DNA from: Beijerinckiaceae bacterium
GTDB lineage: Bacteria; Pseudomonadota; Alphaproteobacteria; Rhizobiales; Beijerinckiaceae
Length of the DNA: 64,000 nucleotides
Assembly (NCBI GenBank): GCA_947453155.1
Contig: CANGFE010000005.1
Span: 1 to 64,000 of the forward strand
Direction: 5' to 3'
Shown: positions 19,501-29,184 of the stretch, piece by piece
Position numbering within the stretch: the first letter of the stretch is position 1
How the letters are laid out: the number at the start of each line of letters is the position of its first letter
Made by a program: the position numbers and the translations under genes
The notes under the pieces: model-generated
The model's database searches: none
What the model was told of the DNA's origin: nothing
Seen by the model: only the letters and a program-made list of their open reading frames with translations

Positions 19501-20409
19501 CTATTTCTTCCGCTTCTCGGAAATCACCAGATAGATCGACGAGCAGACAATCAAAGCCATGCCCGCCACGCTCCACAGGCCCGGCAATTCGCTGAAGAAG
19601 AAATAGCCAATGACGGACGAATAGATGATGCGCGTGTAATCAAGCGGCGCGAGCAAAGTCGTGTCGCCATAATGCACGCCGCGCGTCATCAGGCTTTGGC
19701 CGGCAATCCCTAAAAATCCGATGAGGATCAGCAAAGGCATGTCGGACCAATCGGGTGCTACCCAGACAAACCACGCCGGCACAATGGCGAAGAGCACATT
19801 GTAGAAAGAATACCAGAACATGATGATGCGCGTGGATTCTGTCGCCGACAGACGCTTCACCGTCACCATCACCAAGGCTGCGCAGAGTCCGCCAAACGCG
19901 CCGACCGTTGCATTGGGATCAAACCCTTCCGTGAAGGGGCGCGCATACATCCAGATGCCAGCAAAACCGACGACAGCAACAATGATGCGCTGCATCGGCA
20001 CTTTTTCTGGCAGAAAAAGAAGCGCCAGCGGAATGGTCCAGAGTGGACGCGAAAATTGCAGTGCCATGGCATCGGCGAGCAGCATATGCGTCAGCGTCCA
20101 GAACATGGCCGAATTGCCAAACCAGCTCAAAAGACCGCGCGACAAATGCGTCCAATGACGCTCTGTCCGCAAAGGCTCGAGCGGATCGCGCCAGAACAAA
20201 GGCACCAGAAACAGGAAGCCGATGAGTGCGCGGAAAAAGACGAGTTCGAATGCGGGGAGTTTCTGGCCCATGAATTTCGACAAAGCCGCCATGACGACAA
20301 GCATCATGGAGCCCGCAGAAACCAGAAAAATGCCACGCCCATTGGGCGAGAGCGCATCAAACCAGCGCAGATAGGGGGCGGTTTTTTGGGGCGCGCCAGA
20401 GTCACTCAT
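19501..20409 (-). CDS. DMT-superfamily (EamA) transporter
   Basis: About ten hydrophobic segments; 'FELVFFRALIGFLFLVPLFW' and 'LAPLDYTRIIYSSVIGYFFFSELPGLWSVAGMALIVCSSIYL'. Confidence 0.88.
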   Translation of the reverse strand: MSDSGAPQKTAPYLRWFDALSPNGRGIFLVSAGSMMLVVMAALSKFMGQKLPAFELVFFRALIGFLFLVPLFWRDPLEPLRTERHWTHLSRGLLSWFGNSAMFWTLTHMLLADAMALQFSRPLWTIPLALLFLPEKVPMQRIIVAVVGFAGIWMYARPFTEGFDPNATVGAFGGLCAALVMVTVKRLSATESTRIIMFWYSFYNVLFAIVPAWFVWVAPDWSDMPLLILIGFLGIAGQSLMTRGVHYGDTTLLAPLDYTRIIYSSVIGYFFFSELPGLWSVAGMALIVCSSIYLVISEKRKK

Positions 20410-20481
20410 GGCGCTGTCTTAAGCCAAGCATGCGAGGTGAGGCAAGGCCGACCGAAGGCGTGCATCGGTCGGCCCTGATCC

Positions 20482-21561
20482 TTATTTGCCGCCTTCCGGA
20501 TTGGCGATGCGGCGCAGACGATCCACAATAGCCGTCGGCGTCGCATAGGCTTCATCCACAATGCGCTTCGACTCTTGAGCCGAACGCGGCACGTTCACAC
20601 CGAGATTGAGCTTTTCAGCTTCCGCCAAAAATTCCGGATCTTTGAAGGTCGCCATCATCGCCTTTTGCAGCAATTCCACACGATCAGCCGGAACGCCGGG
20701 CGGTGCAATATAGGGGCGACCCAGTGCGAGCGGTGCAATCGCGGCTTTGAGCAATGTTTTGTCATCTTCCTTGGTCAGAAGGTCCATGACATTGGGTGTC
20801 TTACCAGCACCCGGCTCATTTTCAGGTCCATATTGGACGATATATTTCACCTTGCCGGTCTTGATCCAATCAGGACGCGTGGACGACAGCGAGCTCCAGA
20901 AAATGCTTGGATAGCCATCCACCTCGCCGCGCTCCATGGCAATGCAGCTTTCATTCTGGCCCGGATAGCCGACAACGATTTTCAGTTTCAGCGCGAGCAA
21001 TTCATTCAACAGACGCGCATAGAAACTCGGCGTTGAATTGGCCCCCGACGACGAAACCGTCATCTCCTTCTTGCGCGCTTCATCGACCGTGCTCACCGGC
21101 ACTGTGTGCCAAGCAATCAGCAGACCCGTTTCGAAACTGGGCGAGCCGAGCCAATTGAATTTTTTAGGATCATATTCGGCTTCCTTCGTGCCGAGCAGCG
21201 GCTCGAAAGGTGTGTTGTTCTGCACACCACCAATGGTCAGACCATCTTTGGGCGCCAGATTGTAGATGAAATTGGTAGCGACGATGCCGCCAGCACCCGG
21301 CATGTTGCGCACATTGACCACGCTCAAGCCCGGAATATGTTTGGGCAGATGCCGCCCAATGGTGCGCGCCAAGACATCATAACCGCCGCCCGCACTCGAC
21401 GAGACGACCAAGTTCAAAGTCTTGCCTTTGTAAAACTCAGCCGCCGATTGGGCGTGAGCAGAAGTTGCGCCGATCAGGACACAGGTCAGACCAGCGAGAA
21501 ATTTCATTGTCTTATTCATGAGCATCGTTCCCAACCCTTTTGAGACGGATCGTTTCGCCAT
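20482..21561 (-). CDS. TctC/Bug-type tripartite tricarboxylate transporter substrate-binding protein
   Basis: 'FYKGKTLNLVVSSSAGGGYDVLARTIGRHLPKHIPGLSVVNVRNMPGAGGIVATNFIYNLAPKDGLTIG'. True start likely a few codons inside the ORF. Confidence 0.85.
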   Translation of the reverse strand: MAKRSVSKGLGTMLMNKTMKFLAGLTCVLIGATSAHAQSAAEFYKGKTLNLVVSSSAGGGYDVLARTIGRHLPKHIPGLSVVNVRNMPGAGGIVATNFIYNLAPKDGLTIGGVQNNTPFEPLLGTKEAEYDPKKFNWLGSPSFETGLLIAWHTVPVSTVDEARKKEMTVSSSGANSTPSFYARLLNELLALKLKIVVGYPGQNESCIAMERGEVDGYPSIFWSSLSSTRPDWIKTGKVKYIVQYGPENEPGAGKTPNVMDLLTKEDDKTLLKAAIAPLALGRPYIAPPGVPADRVELLQKAMMATFKDPEFLAEAEKLNLGVNVPRSAQESKRIVDEAYATPTAIVDRLRRIANPEGGK

Positions 21562-21822
21562 GCAAAATGGCCGCCATCCGTTCCGCCTCTAAGTTCCGAT
21601 AGCTGAGATCGCCTGTCGAGTGTTTTTGCCCAAATTTTGATCGTTGGCTGCACAGAGGCCGGGACAAAGTTGCGTCTTTCGCGCCACGCTTGCTGAGCAG
21701 AATGGCCGCGAGCTTATGCCTGACATGTGAGTTCTGTGTGTAAGGGCATATGCCGCAATTGCTCAGCCAGGCCGAAGATGATCCTGTCGGCCTCCTAGAT
21801 GGGGCGTGGCTCGGGGACGAAA

Positions 21823-22047
21823 ATGGCGCATTTCCATATGCATCTACGAATGGGGTCGGAGATCCGGCCTGATATCGATGGCATGGATCTGCCCGATCTC
21901 TCAGCCGTCATGCAGGTCATAAGGCTGGCCGCCAGCGATGCCGCCGCCTCCCCCACCCTCTCCTGGGACCGGTTTGAAGTGACGGACGACAGCGGCCGCC
22001 TGATGGCCATTGTGCCGCTCGCCAGCCTCTGCGGGGACGCCCACTAG
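21823..22047 (+). CDS. Small DUF6894-like protein
   Basis: MAHFHMHLRMGSEIRPDIDGMDLPDLSAVMQVIRLAASDAAAS...FEVTDDSGRLMAIVPLASL resembles the family pattern of an N-terminal 'HFHL' and a C-terminal 'DxxGxxLxxVPF'. Confidence 0.6.
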   Translation: MAHFHMHLRMGSEIRPDIDGMDLPDLSAVMQVIRLAASDAAASPTLSWDRFEVTDDSGRLMAIVPLASLCGDAH

Positions 22048-22166
22048 GCTCCTATAAATTTGATTTATACCACCAGCCTGCGACGCTGCGCCCGGCCTGA
22101 CCTCGCCGAAAGCCTGTGCTAGAAGCCCGTTATCGGTCCGATATTTGGCCGAAGGGGGTCAGTTCC

Positions 22167-22394
22167 ATGTCCACGTCGATGGCGATCGCAGTCTATTTCA
22201 CCATGTGGTGGATCGTTCTCTTTGCGATTCTCCCCTGGGGAGTGCGTTCGCAGCATGAATCGGGCGATTGGCAGCAGGGAACAGATCCCGGAGCCCCGAT
22301 TGCCCCCAAATTGGCGGTTAAGGCCCTTGCCACAACAGTGGTTTCCGCAATTCTTTTCGCTGCTTTCTGGGCCTATCTCGAATATGCGCCTTGA
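22167..22394 (+). CDS. DUF1467 family small membrane protein
   Basis: MSTSMAIAVYFTMWWIVLFAILPWGVRSQHESGDWQQGTDPGAPIAPKLAVKALATTVVSAILFAAFWAYLEY. Confidence 0.85.
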   Translation: MSTSMAIAVYFTMWWIVLFAILPWGVRSQHESGDWQQGTDPGAPIAPKLAVKALATTVVSAILFAAFWAYLEYAP

Positions 22395-22455
22395 ATGTCT
22401 TGACCCTTCGGCCTCACCCGTTTAGGTCAAACCCACGTCGCCGTTCGGCACGGAT

Positions 22456-22531
22456 GATCCTGTAGCTCAGCTGGTAGAGCACTCGACTTTTAATCGAGTT
22501 GTCCTGGGTTCGAATCCCAGCGGGATCACCA
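22456..22531 (+). tRNA. tRNA-Lys (anticodon TTT), CCA encoded
   Basis: GATCCTG acceptor pairs CGGGATC; anticodon arm CTCGA-CTTTTAA-TCGAG; T-arm CTGGG-TTCGAAT-CCCAG; ends A-CCA. Confidence 0.95.
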
Positions 22532-22534
22532 CTT

Positions 22535-23746
22535 TCACGCAGCCGCCGCTTTACCGGCTTGCCGTCCCCCAAAAACCAGAACCAGCACGGCCACGACAAG
22601 CGCCGGGGCCACGACATAATTCACAGCATCCCATCCGCTGCGCACCAGAAGCGTGCCCGAAAAGAAGGAGGCGATGGCATTGGTCCCGAACACCAGAAAA
22701 TCATTGAAAGACTGAACGCGCGTGCGCTCTTCCGGGCGATGCGTTTCCACCACCAGCGAGGAAGCGCCAACAAAGCCGAAGTTCCACCCGAGACCCAGCA
22801 ACACCAGACCAATCCAGAAATGCGCTGTCGTCTGCCCAGAGAGATTGACGAAAGTGGCGGCCGCAATCAGCGCAAAGCCCGCAAAGACGATGCGAGGCGC
22901 GCCAAATTTCTGGATCAGCGATCCCGTCCAGAAGCTTGGAAGGAACATGGCAATCACATGCCACTGGATTCCCCAATTGGCATCCGACAAAGACAGGCCA
23001 CACATTTTCATGGCGAGCGGTGCTGATGTCATCAGCAGGTTCATCAACGCGTAAGATACGATACCGCTGAACGCGGCTGCGATGAATTTTGGCTGACGTG
23101 CGATTTCAAACACCGGGCGCCCTTGATCAACAGGCGCTCCGCCGGTTTGTGGCTTCGGCAATTTTGCCCCCGCCAGCACGAACATGCAGATGAGCGCCAC
23201 CACACCCTGTGCGGCAAAACTCGCCATGAAGAGATAGGGCGACCACAAATCCATCGTGACGTTGACGAGCTGCGGGCCGAGCACGCCAGAAAAGACGCCA
23301 CCCGCCATCACCCATGAAAGTGCTTTGGGGCGAAAAGCAGCGCTTGCCGTGTCGGTTGCCGCAAAGCGCAAGCTCTGCGCAACAGCCTGATAAAAGCCCG
23401 CCACAAATGTGCCGCAGCAAAAGAGCGCGAATGAGCCGAGCCAAATAGCGAGTGACGCCAAAACAGCGACCACCATCCCAGCCAATGTGCCAAAGAAAAA
23501 AGCGCGGTTGCGTCCATAGCGACGCGCAATCGCGCCCGCTGGCATGGTCGAGAGCGCTGTGCCAACAACATAGACTGACACGGGCACTGTTGCGTAGATG
23601 GGCGAAGGCGCCAGAATGGAACCAACAATCGCGCCCGTTGTCATGATCACAACGGAATTAGCGCCCGCAAGCGCCTGCCCAATGGCCAAGCGTAAGACAT
23701 TGGATTTGGCGAGACGATCATCGACCGCCATGCTTTGATCTGTCAT
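22535..23746 (-). CDS. MFS transporter
   Basis: Multi-TM 403 aa protein, 'AGAIARRYGRNRAFFFGTLAGM' MFS loop; ends 4 nt from the tRNA-Lys 3' end. Confidence 0.85.
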   Translation of the reverse strand: MTDQSMAVDDRLAKSNVLRLAIGQALAGANSVVIMTTGAIVGSILAPSPIYATVPVSVYVVGTALSTMPAGAIARRYGRNRAFFFGTLAGMVVAVLASLAIWLGSFALFCCGTFVAGFYQAVAQSLRFAATDTASAAFRPKALSWVMAGGVFSGVLGPQLVNVTMDLWSPYLFMASFAAQGVVALICMFVLAGAKLPKPQTGGAPVDQGRPVFEIARQPKFIAAAFSGIVSYALMNLLMTSAPLAMKMCGLSLSDANWGIQWHVIAMFLPSFWTGSLIQKFGAPRIVFAGFALIAAATFVNLSGQTTAHFWIGLVLLGLGWNFGFVGASSLVVETHRPEERTRVQSFNDFLVFGTNAIASFFSGTLLVRSGWDAVNYVVAPALVVAVLVLVFGGRQAGKAAAA

Positions 23747-23820
23747 GCGGGTTGCTGCCCCTTATAATATTTATTCCCGCACATATTCGACATGCGCATC
23801 GCAACGGCCGACACATCGAG

Positions 23821-24822
23821 TTACCAATAGCAACCACCCTCAACCGTCAGATGATTTTGTGGAACTTCAGACGGGAGAGGTCGAACCCAAGCCTCGTTAA
23901 AGAGCAGCTTGAATTCTGGGCTCTCTTCCCAACGTCGCCCTTTGATCCCGAAAAGAAGTTGCGTGGCCCCGCCCATGTGGATAGCGACCTTCCCCATGCG
24001 CTTCACATGGGACGCAAGCGGGAAACCATAGGCGCCGCAGCCAATGATTGCGACATCAAAATCCAGCTCTGTGAGCTGCGTCTTCATGAAATGAAGCGCA
24101 TCAAACCATGTGGCAAAATCTGGCCGGTTTCCCGCAATCGACTGCACGGCTTTGACTGTCAACAAATCAAACAGAGGCAAGACAGAGGCGTTTGCAAACA
24201 AATCTACCCGCTTTTCATCATATTGCCTGCGGATAGATTCCGCGAATGGATGAACAACTACAACACGCTTTCCTGCGAGCTCGGTTGACCACGGATTTCT
24301 AGCAAGGAATGGATTTATCGAGTTCAGATCACCAATAGAAACGTCCGACATGTGGTTGGAAAAAATATTTTCTCCCTCAGCCCAAGAGGCTAGGAAATCG
24401 ACATCCGTCATACAATCAAGCATCAACTCGCAATAAGCGTCAATCGCAGACGGCTCGAGCGGAAAGAAACCTGCGTTGTCAGACAGACGGAAGGAATTGC
24501 GTTGGGTCCAGAATGGCACATTTCGATGGTTAAAATAGCGATTGAACATGCGAAATGCATTGGTCTCGCGCCGAACGTAGTAATTGATCAAGACATTCAG
24601 TTCGACATTACCAAAACGTGCAACCATTGCAGGGCGCGCTGTGCGAATGACTTGTGAGATGTAATCTTGCGTCGCATCTTCGGACAAAACGCGATCAGTT
24701 ACGTGATCCTTAAGTGGGCAATCGAGATCCTTTCGCACCAAGAGACGCCAAAGCAAACGCGGCACAAATCTCGCCACGCGATTGCTTTCAAAAAAACGGA
24801 TGACGGAGACAGGCTCTAACAA
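23821..24822 (-). CDS. Hypothetical protein, possibly a GT-D-fold (DUF1792-like) glycosyltransferase
   Basis: 333 aa ORF; 'ARPAMVARFGNVELNVL' resembles the 'RFGDGE' N-terminal motif of GT-D proteins, and 'DFDVAIIGCGAYGFPLASHVKRMGKVAIHMGGATQLLFGIKGRRW' resembles their C-terminal half. DNA looks less GC-rich than its neighbours. Confidence 0.5.
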   Translation of the reverse strand: MLEPVSVIRFFESNRVARFVPRLLWRLLVRKDLDCPLKDHVTDRVLSEDATQDYISQVIRTARPAMVARFGNVELNVLINYYVRRETNAFRMFNRYFNHRNVPFWTQRNSFRLSDNAGFFPLEPSAIDAYCELMLDCMTDVDFLASWAEGENIFSNHMSDVSIGDLNSINPFLARNPWSTELAGKRVVVVHPFAESIRRQYDEKRVDLFANASVLPLFDLLTVKAVQSIAGNRPDFATWFDALHFMKTQLTELDFDVAIIGCGAYGFPLASHVKRMGKVAIHMGGATQLLFGIKGRRWEESPEFKLLFNEAWVRPLPSEVPQNHLTVEGGCYW

Positions 24823-24862
24823 CGATCAAATTCCGCTATTTATGGGTCAACCCTCAGTTCTC

Positions 24863-25267
24863 TTAGACCTGCTCGAGCTCAACCAACGTGCCGTTAAAAT
24901 CTTTCGGATGCAGGAAGAGCACCGGCTTGCCATGCGCACCAATCTTCGGCTCGCCGTCACCCAGCACACGCGCGCCCGTTGCCTTCAGGCGATCACGCGC
25001 CGCGATAATGTCTTCGACCTCGTAGCAAATATGATGCATGCCGCCGTCGGGGTTCTTTTCCAGAAATTTAGCGATGGGAGAATTTTCACCCAACGGCGCC
25101 AAAAGTTCGATCTTGGTATTGGGCAGCTCGATGAAAACGACCGTCACGCCATGGGCGGGCTCGGCCTGCGGGCTTGAGACCTTCGCACCCAACGTGTCAC
25201 GATAAAGGCTGGTGGATTTTTCAAGATCCTTCACCGCAATAGCGACATGATTGAGACGACCGATCAT
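24863..25267 (-). CDS. mce: Methylmalonyl-CoA epimerase (VOC family)
   Basis: MIGRLNHVAIAVKDLEKSTSLYRDTLGAKVSSPQAEPAHGVTVVFIELPNTKIELLAPLGENSPIAKFLEKNPDGGMHHICYEV. Confidence 0.92.
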   Translation of the reverse strand: MIGRLNHVAIAVKDLEKSTSLYRDTLGAKVSSPQAEPAHGVTVVFIELPNTKIELLAPLGENSPIAKFLEKNPDGGMHHICYEVEDIIAARDRLKATGARVLGDGEPKIGAHGKPVLFLHPKDFNGTLVELEQV

Positions 25268-25285
25268 CGGAAAAACTCCCGCTGT

Positions 25286-26956
25286 TTAGACTTCTACGAC
25301 CAAGACATGCACCACAGGCTTCTTGCCCCAGATCTGGCGCAATGTATTGCGGATCGCACGTTCCACCGATTGCGCTGTGGCATCGGCATCCGCACGGCGC
25401 TTGCGCGGCAGATTGTCGAGCGTGGAGAAGATCGCCTCGTCGACAACCTCGCCCATATCGCGCCCATCCTTCGTCGTCATCGGCACGCCGGTAAACATGA
25501 CATCGGGATCGCCCGCCACATCGCCATTCTGCGAAATCGCAATTGCGACAGAAATAATACCGGCAACGCTCAGCGATTGGCGAGCCTTGATGGCATCATC
25601 ATTTCGAGAAATGAGAATATTGCCGTCCTTGGCCAGCGCGCCATGGCGCACTTCATCGACAATGCCGGGTTCGCCCGGTCCGAGCAGAACCATATCGCCA
25701 TTATGCGCCGAGATGACTTTCTTGACGCCCTGCGCACGCGCAAAGCGCGCATGTTCGAACAGATGCAAATCTTCGCCATGCGCAGGGATCGCCATTTGCG
25801 GGCGGATCCATTCATACATGCGTTGTACTTCATTGCGGCGCGGATGGCCCGACACATGGACCAAGCCATGACGATCCGTGATGACTTCCACGCCTTGGCG
25901 CACAAGGCCGTTGATGATATCGCCGACGCCCTTTTCATTGCCGGGAATGGTGCGCGAGGAAAAGATCACGCGGTCGCCATGGGCGAGTTTCACTTCCGGA
26001 TGATCTTCAGAGGCAATGCGCGCCAAAGCCGCGCGCGGCTCGCCCTGCGAGCCTGTCGCCAGAATGACAATCTGCTCGCGCGCGAGATAGCCAAAGCTTT
26101 CCGCCGAGAGGAAGGTCGGCACGCCTTCGAGATAGCCACATTCGCGCGCCACTTGCACAACACGCTCCATGGCGCGGCCGACAACTACGACGGTACGACC
26201 GCAAGCTTTCGCGGCATCTGCCACAGCGCGCAAGCGCGACACGTTGGAGGCAAAGGTCGTGACAACCACACGGCCCGGCGCTTCCTTGATGAATCCTTCA
26301 AGTCCTTTGGCGACATCGGTCTCTGACGCGCTCTGGCCTTCGCGCATGATGTTGGTGCTATCGCTCACCAGAGCGAGCACGCCCTCGTCGCCGATTTCGC
26401 GCAGGCGCTTTTCGTCTGTCGCCCAACCATCGAGCGGCGTCTCGTCGATCTTCCAGTCACCTGTATGCATGACGAGACCAGCGGGCGTGCGCAAAGCAAT
26501 GCCACAGCTCTCGGGGATCGAATGGGCCATGCGCACAAATTCAAGATTGAAGGGCCCCAGATCGAATCTCTGGCCGGGTTCAACCACATGCAACGGCACC
26601 TTTGGCGCGCCGGGTTCATTCAGGCGCTTCGTCTCCAAGAGGCCGACAGCAAAACGCGTCGCATAAACGGGGCATTGCAGGCGCGGCCATAAATCAGCGA
26701 CAGCACCAATGTGATCTTCATGCGCATGGGTGATGACGAGGCCGAGCAAATCGCCCTTCAGCTTCTCGATGAAGCTGAGATCGGGCATGAGCAGATCAAT
26801 GCCCGGCAAATCGGGACCTGCGAAAGACAAACCAAGATCAATGAGAATCCATTTGCGCTGCCGCTTCGGCCCAAAGCCGTAGAGCATTGCATTCATGCCG
26901 ATCTCGCCGAGCCCGCCGAGCGGAACTAGGACAAATTCTTGATCATTCGCCATCAA
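25286..26956 (-). CDS. rnj: Ribonuclease J (metallo-beta-lactamase/beta-CASP)
   Basis: LVPLGGLGEIGMNAMLYG, 'ITHAHEDHIGAV', 'HTGDWKIDETPLDG', 'LVSDSTNIMREGQSASE', 'VHVSGHPRRNE', 'IPAHGEDLHL'. Confidence 0.93.
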   Translation of the reverse strand: MMANDQEFVLVPLGGLGEIGMNAMLYGFGPKRQRKWILIDLGLSFAGPDLPGIDLLMPDLSFIEKLKGDLLGLVITHAHEDHIGAVADLWPRLQCPVYATRFAVGLLETKRLNEPGAPKVPLHVVEPGQRFDLGPFNLEFVRMAHSIPESCGIALRTPAGLVMHTGDWKIDETPLDGWATDEKRLREIGDEGVLALVSDSTNIMREGQSASETDVAKGLEGFIKEAPGRVVVTTFASNVSRLRAVADAAKACGRTVVVVGRAMERVVQVARECGYLEGVPTFLSAESFGYLAREQIVILATGSQGEPRAALARIASEDHPEVKLAHGDRVIFSSRTIPGNEKGVGDIINGLVRQGVEVITDRHGLVHVSGHPRRNEVQRMYEWIRPQMAIPAHGEDLHLFEHARFARAQGVKKVISAHNGDMVLLGPGEPGIVDEVRHGALAKDGNILISRNDDAIKARQSLSVAGIISVAIAISQNGDVAGDPDVMFTGVPMTTKDGRDMGEVVDEAIFSTLDNLPRKRRADADATAQSVERAIRNTLRQIWGKKPVVHVLVVEV

Positions 26957-27733
26957 TCACCTGATCTCCTGCCCTGTCGGATTTTGCGCGCTGAGAAACA
27001 CATCTCCTGCAGCAATTAGAGTCCGACCGGCTTCTGTTTCCAAAATCATCTGTCCCGTCGCATCCAGGCCACGGAAAATTCCTGTTCTCATCCCGCCACT
27101 CGTTTGCACATCAACGCGCTGATCCAGCGCGGCGGCATGGGCCATCCAGGCCTCACGAATAACGGCAAAATTCTCGCCCCGCTGCCAGCGGGCCAACCAC
27201 ACCGACATATGCGCGCGGATGCGCTCAAGAGCAAGCTCGGCGCGAGCCTCGCTGCCAACTTCACGCAAAGAGGTCGCCGCATAGGGCAAATCTGGCGGAT
27301 GGCTCTCAATATTGAGGCCGATTCCGATGACACAAGCCGTGTGGCCGTCAGCCAATTGCGTGGCCTCCAGCAAAAGGCCGGATAATTTGGCGCCCGCCAC
27401 GACCAGATCATTGGGCCATTTTAGCTTCGCTCTGACCAATGTCGGCAAAAGGTCGCCCGCAGCATCGGCCAAGGCTACGCCCGTCACAAAACCCAATTGC
27501 GGAGCCAGCGCCATAGGTGCTGGATCGATCAGCAAAAGGCTAGCTGCGAGATTGCCGGGCGGTGATTGCCATACCCTGCCCTGACGCCCGCGCCCTTTTG
27601 TTTGTTCCTGCGCTGCAATCCAGAGCGGTTCGCGCACACCTTCACGGGCGCGGCGCATGGCTTCATCATTCGTGGAATCAATCGACGCGAGCCATTCGAC
27701 CCGCGTCGCTGAAAGATCGGGTTGTGACGTCAC
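26957..27733 (-). CDS. birA: Biotin--[acetyl-CoA-carboxylase] ligase
   Basis: 'DSTNDEAMRRA', 'AAQEQTKGRGRQGRVWQSPPGNLAASLLL', 'LKWPNDLVVAGAKLSGLLLE'. Confidence 0.92.
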   Translation of the reverse strand: MTSQPDLSATRVEWLASIDSTNDEAMRRAREGVREPLWIAAQEQTKGRGRQGRVWQSPPGNLAASLLLIDPAPMALAPQLGFVTGVALADAAGDLLPTLVRAKLKWPNDLVVAGAKLSGLLLEATQLADGHTACVIGIGLNIESHPPDLPYAATSLREVGSEARAELALERIRAHMSVWLARWQRGENFAVIREAWMAHAAALDQRVDVQTSGGMRTGIFRGLDATGQMILETEAGRTLIAAGDVFLSAQNPTGQEIR

Positions 27734-27738
27734 AACGC

Positions 27739-29172
27739 TCAGAAGAGCGACCTCGCCGCAACAGAAGCCGCATCCAAAACAGGTGCCGGCCAGACCCAGA
27801 AGAGCAGAACCAAAACGGTCGCCACCCAGAGCACGCCGGTGACTTCACGATTCACGGGCGAGAAAGCTTCCGCCGGTTGATCGAAATAAATCACCTTCAC
27901 GATGCGCAGATAATAGAAGGTCGAGACGACCGACAGCAGGACGCCGATCACGGCCAACCAATAGAAACCCGCCTGAATGGCCGGCTGGAAGACATAGAGC
28001 TTGGCGAAAAAGCCCGCGAGTGGCGGAATGCCCGCCAGCGAAAACATCATCATGGCGACGAAGAAAGCCATGGTGCCACGCGAGCGCGACAGGCCTGCGA
28101 GATCGGCAATGTTTTCGACATAGCGGTCGCCAATGCGCATCGACAGGAGTGCGGCAAATGTGCCGAGCGTCATGGTGAGATAGATCGCCATATAGATCAG
28201 CACGCCATAGACACCCGCCTGCGTGCCAGCCACGAGACCAACCATGGCAAAGCCCATGTGACCAATCGACGAATAGGCCATCAGACGCTTGAGGTTCGTC
28301 TGGCCAATGGCAGCGAACGAACCGATTGCCATGGACAGAAGCGCGATGAAGACGACGATCTGCTGCCATTGCATCATCAAGCCGGGGAAAGCCGTAATGA
28401 TGATGCGCACCGTAATCGCAACTGCGGCCATTTTTGGCGCAGAGGCGAAGAAGGCGGTGACGGGCGTCGGCGCGCCTTCATAAACGTCGGGTGTCCACAT
28501 GTGGAACGGCACCAAGGACATTTTGAAAGCAAGACCCGCCAGCACGAAGACAAGCGCAAAGATGACGCCAATCGAGGCGCCGCCCTTGAGCGCTTCTGCA
28601 ATGCCGGTAAAGGACACTGTGCCAGCAAAGCCGTAGAGCAGCGACGCTCCATAGAGCAGCATGCCGGAAGAGAGTGAACCGAGGACGAAATATTTCAGAC
28701 CGGCTTCGGACGCGCGCACATTGTCACGATGAAAAGCGGCGACGACATAAAGCGCCAAGCTCATCAATTCAAGGCCGAGATAAAGGCCAATCAGGTTTTG
28801 CGCCGAGATCAGCATCAACATGCCGGTTGTCGACAGCAGGATCAGAACCGGAAACTCAAACTGGTCAATCTTTTCGCGCGCCATATATTCGCGCGACAAG
28901 AGCAGCGAGACGAGCGCGCCGACAAGCGAGAGCCCCTTCATGAAACGCCCATAGGCATCATCCACAAAGGCACCATCCCAGATGAGCGCTTTGCCATCCA
29001 GCTGGGTGAAGAGTGTGAGGAAGGCGACGCCGAGGATCGCAATGGCGAGTTCGGAAATAATCCAGTCGCCTTTGGTGCCCTTGTAAGCGCCCATCATCAG
29101 AAGCACGAGCGCGCCGCCTGCCAGGATCAATTCCGGCAGCGTATGGGCCAGCGCGAAGGAAAGGGAGTTCAT
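27739..29172 (-). CDS. nuoN: NADH-quinone oxidoreductase subunit N
   Basis: 477 aa polytopic antiporter-like subunit in nuo order; 'LKYFVLGSLSSGMLLYGASLLYGFAGTVSF', 'IGQTNLKRLMAYSSIGHMGFAMVGL'. Confidence 0.96.
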   Translation of the reverse strand: MNSLSFALAHTLPELILAGGALVLLMMGAYKGTKGDWIISELAIAILGVAFLTLFTQLDGKALIWDGAFVDDAYGRFMKGLSLVGALVSLLLSREYMAREKIDQFEFPVLILLSTTGMLMLISAQNLIGLYLGLELMSLALYVVAAFHRDNVRASEAGLKYFVLGSLSSGMLLYGASLLYGFAGTVSFTGIAEALKGGASIGVIFALVFVLAGLAFKMSLVPFHMWTPDVYEGAPTPVTAFFASAPKMAAVAITVRIIITAFPGLMMQWQQIVVFIALLSMAIGSFAAIGQTNLKRLMAYSSIGHMGFAMVGLVAGTQAGVYGVLIYMAIYLTMTLGTFAALLSMRIGDRYVENIADLAGLSRSRGTMAFFVAMMMFSLAGIPPLAGFFAKLYVFQPAIQAGFYWLAVIGVLLSVVSTFYYLRIVKVIYFDQPAEAFSPVNREVTGVLWVATVLVLLFWVWPAPVLDAASVAARSLF

Positions 29173-29184
29173 ATCTCGTTTCCT

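Noticed and set aside
22456-25267. tRNA-Lys-associated genomic island with integrase
   Set aside because: No integrase, transposase or att-like duplicate of the tRNA 3' end could be seen; only a synteny break and composition shift are supported.
25247-26326. 359-aa plus-strand ORF antisense to RNase J
   Set aside because: Shadow ORF; RNase J motifs are clear on the minus strand.
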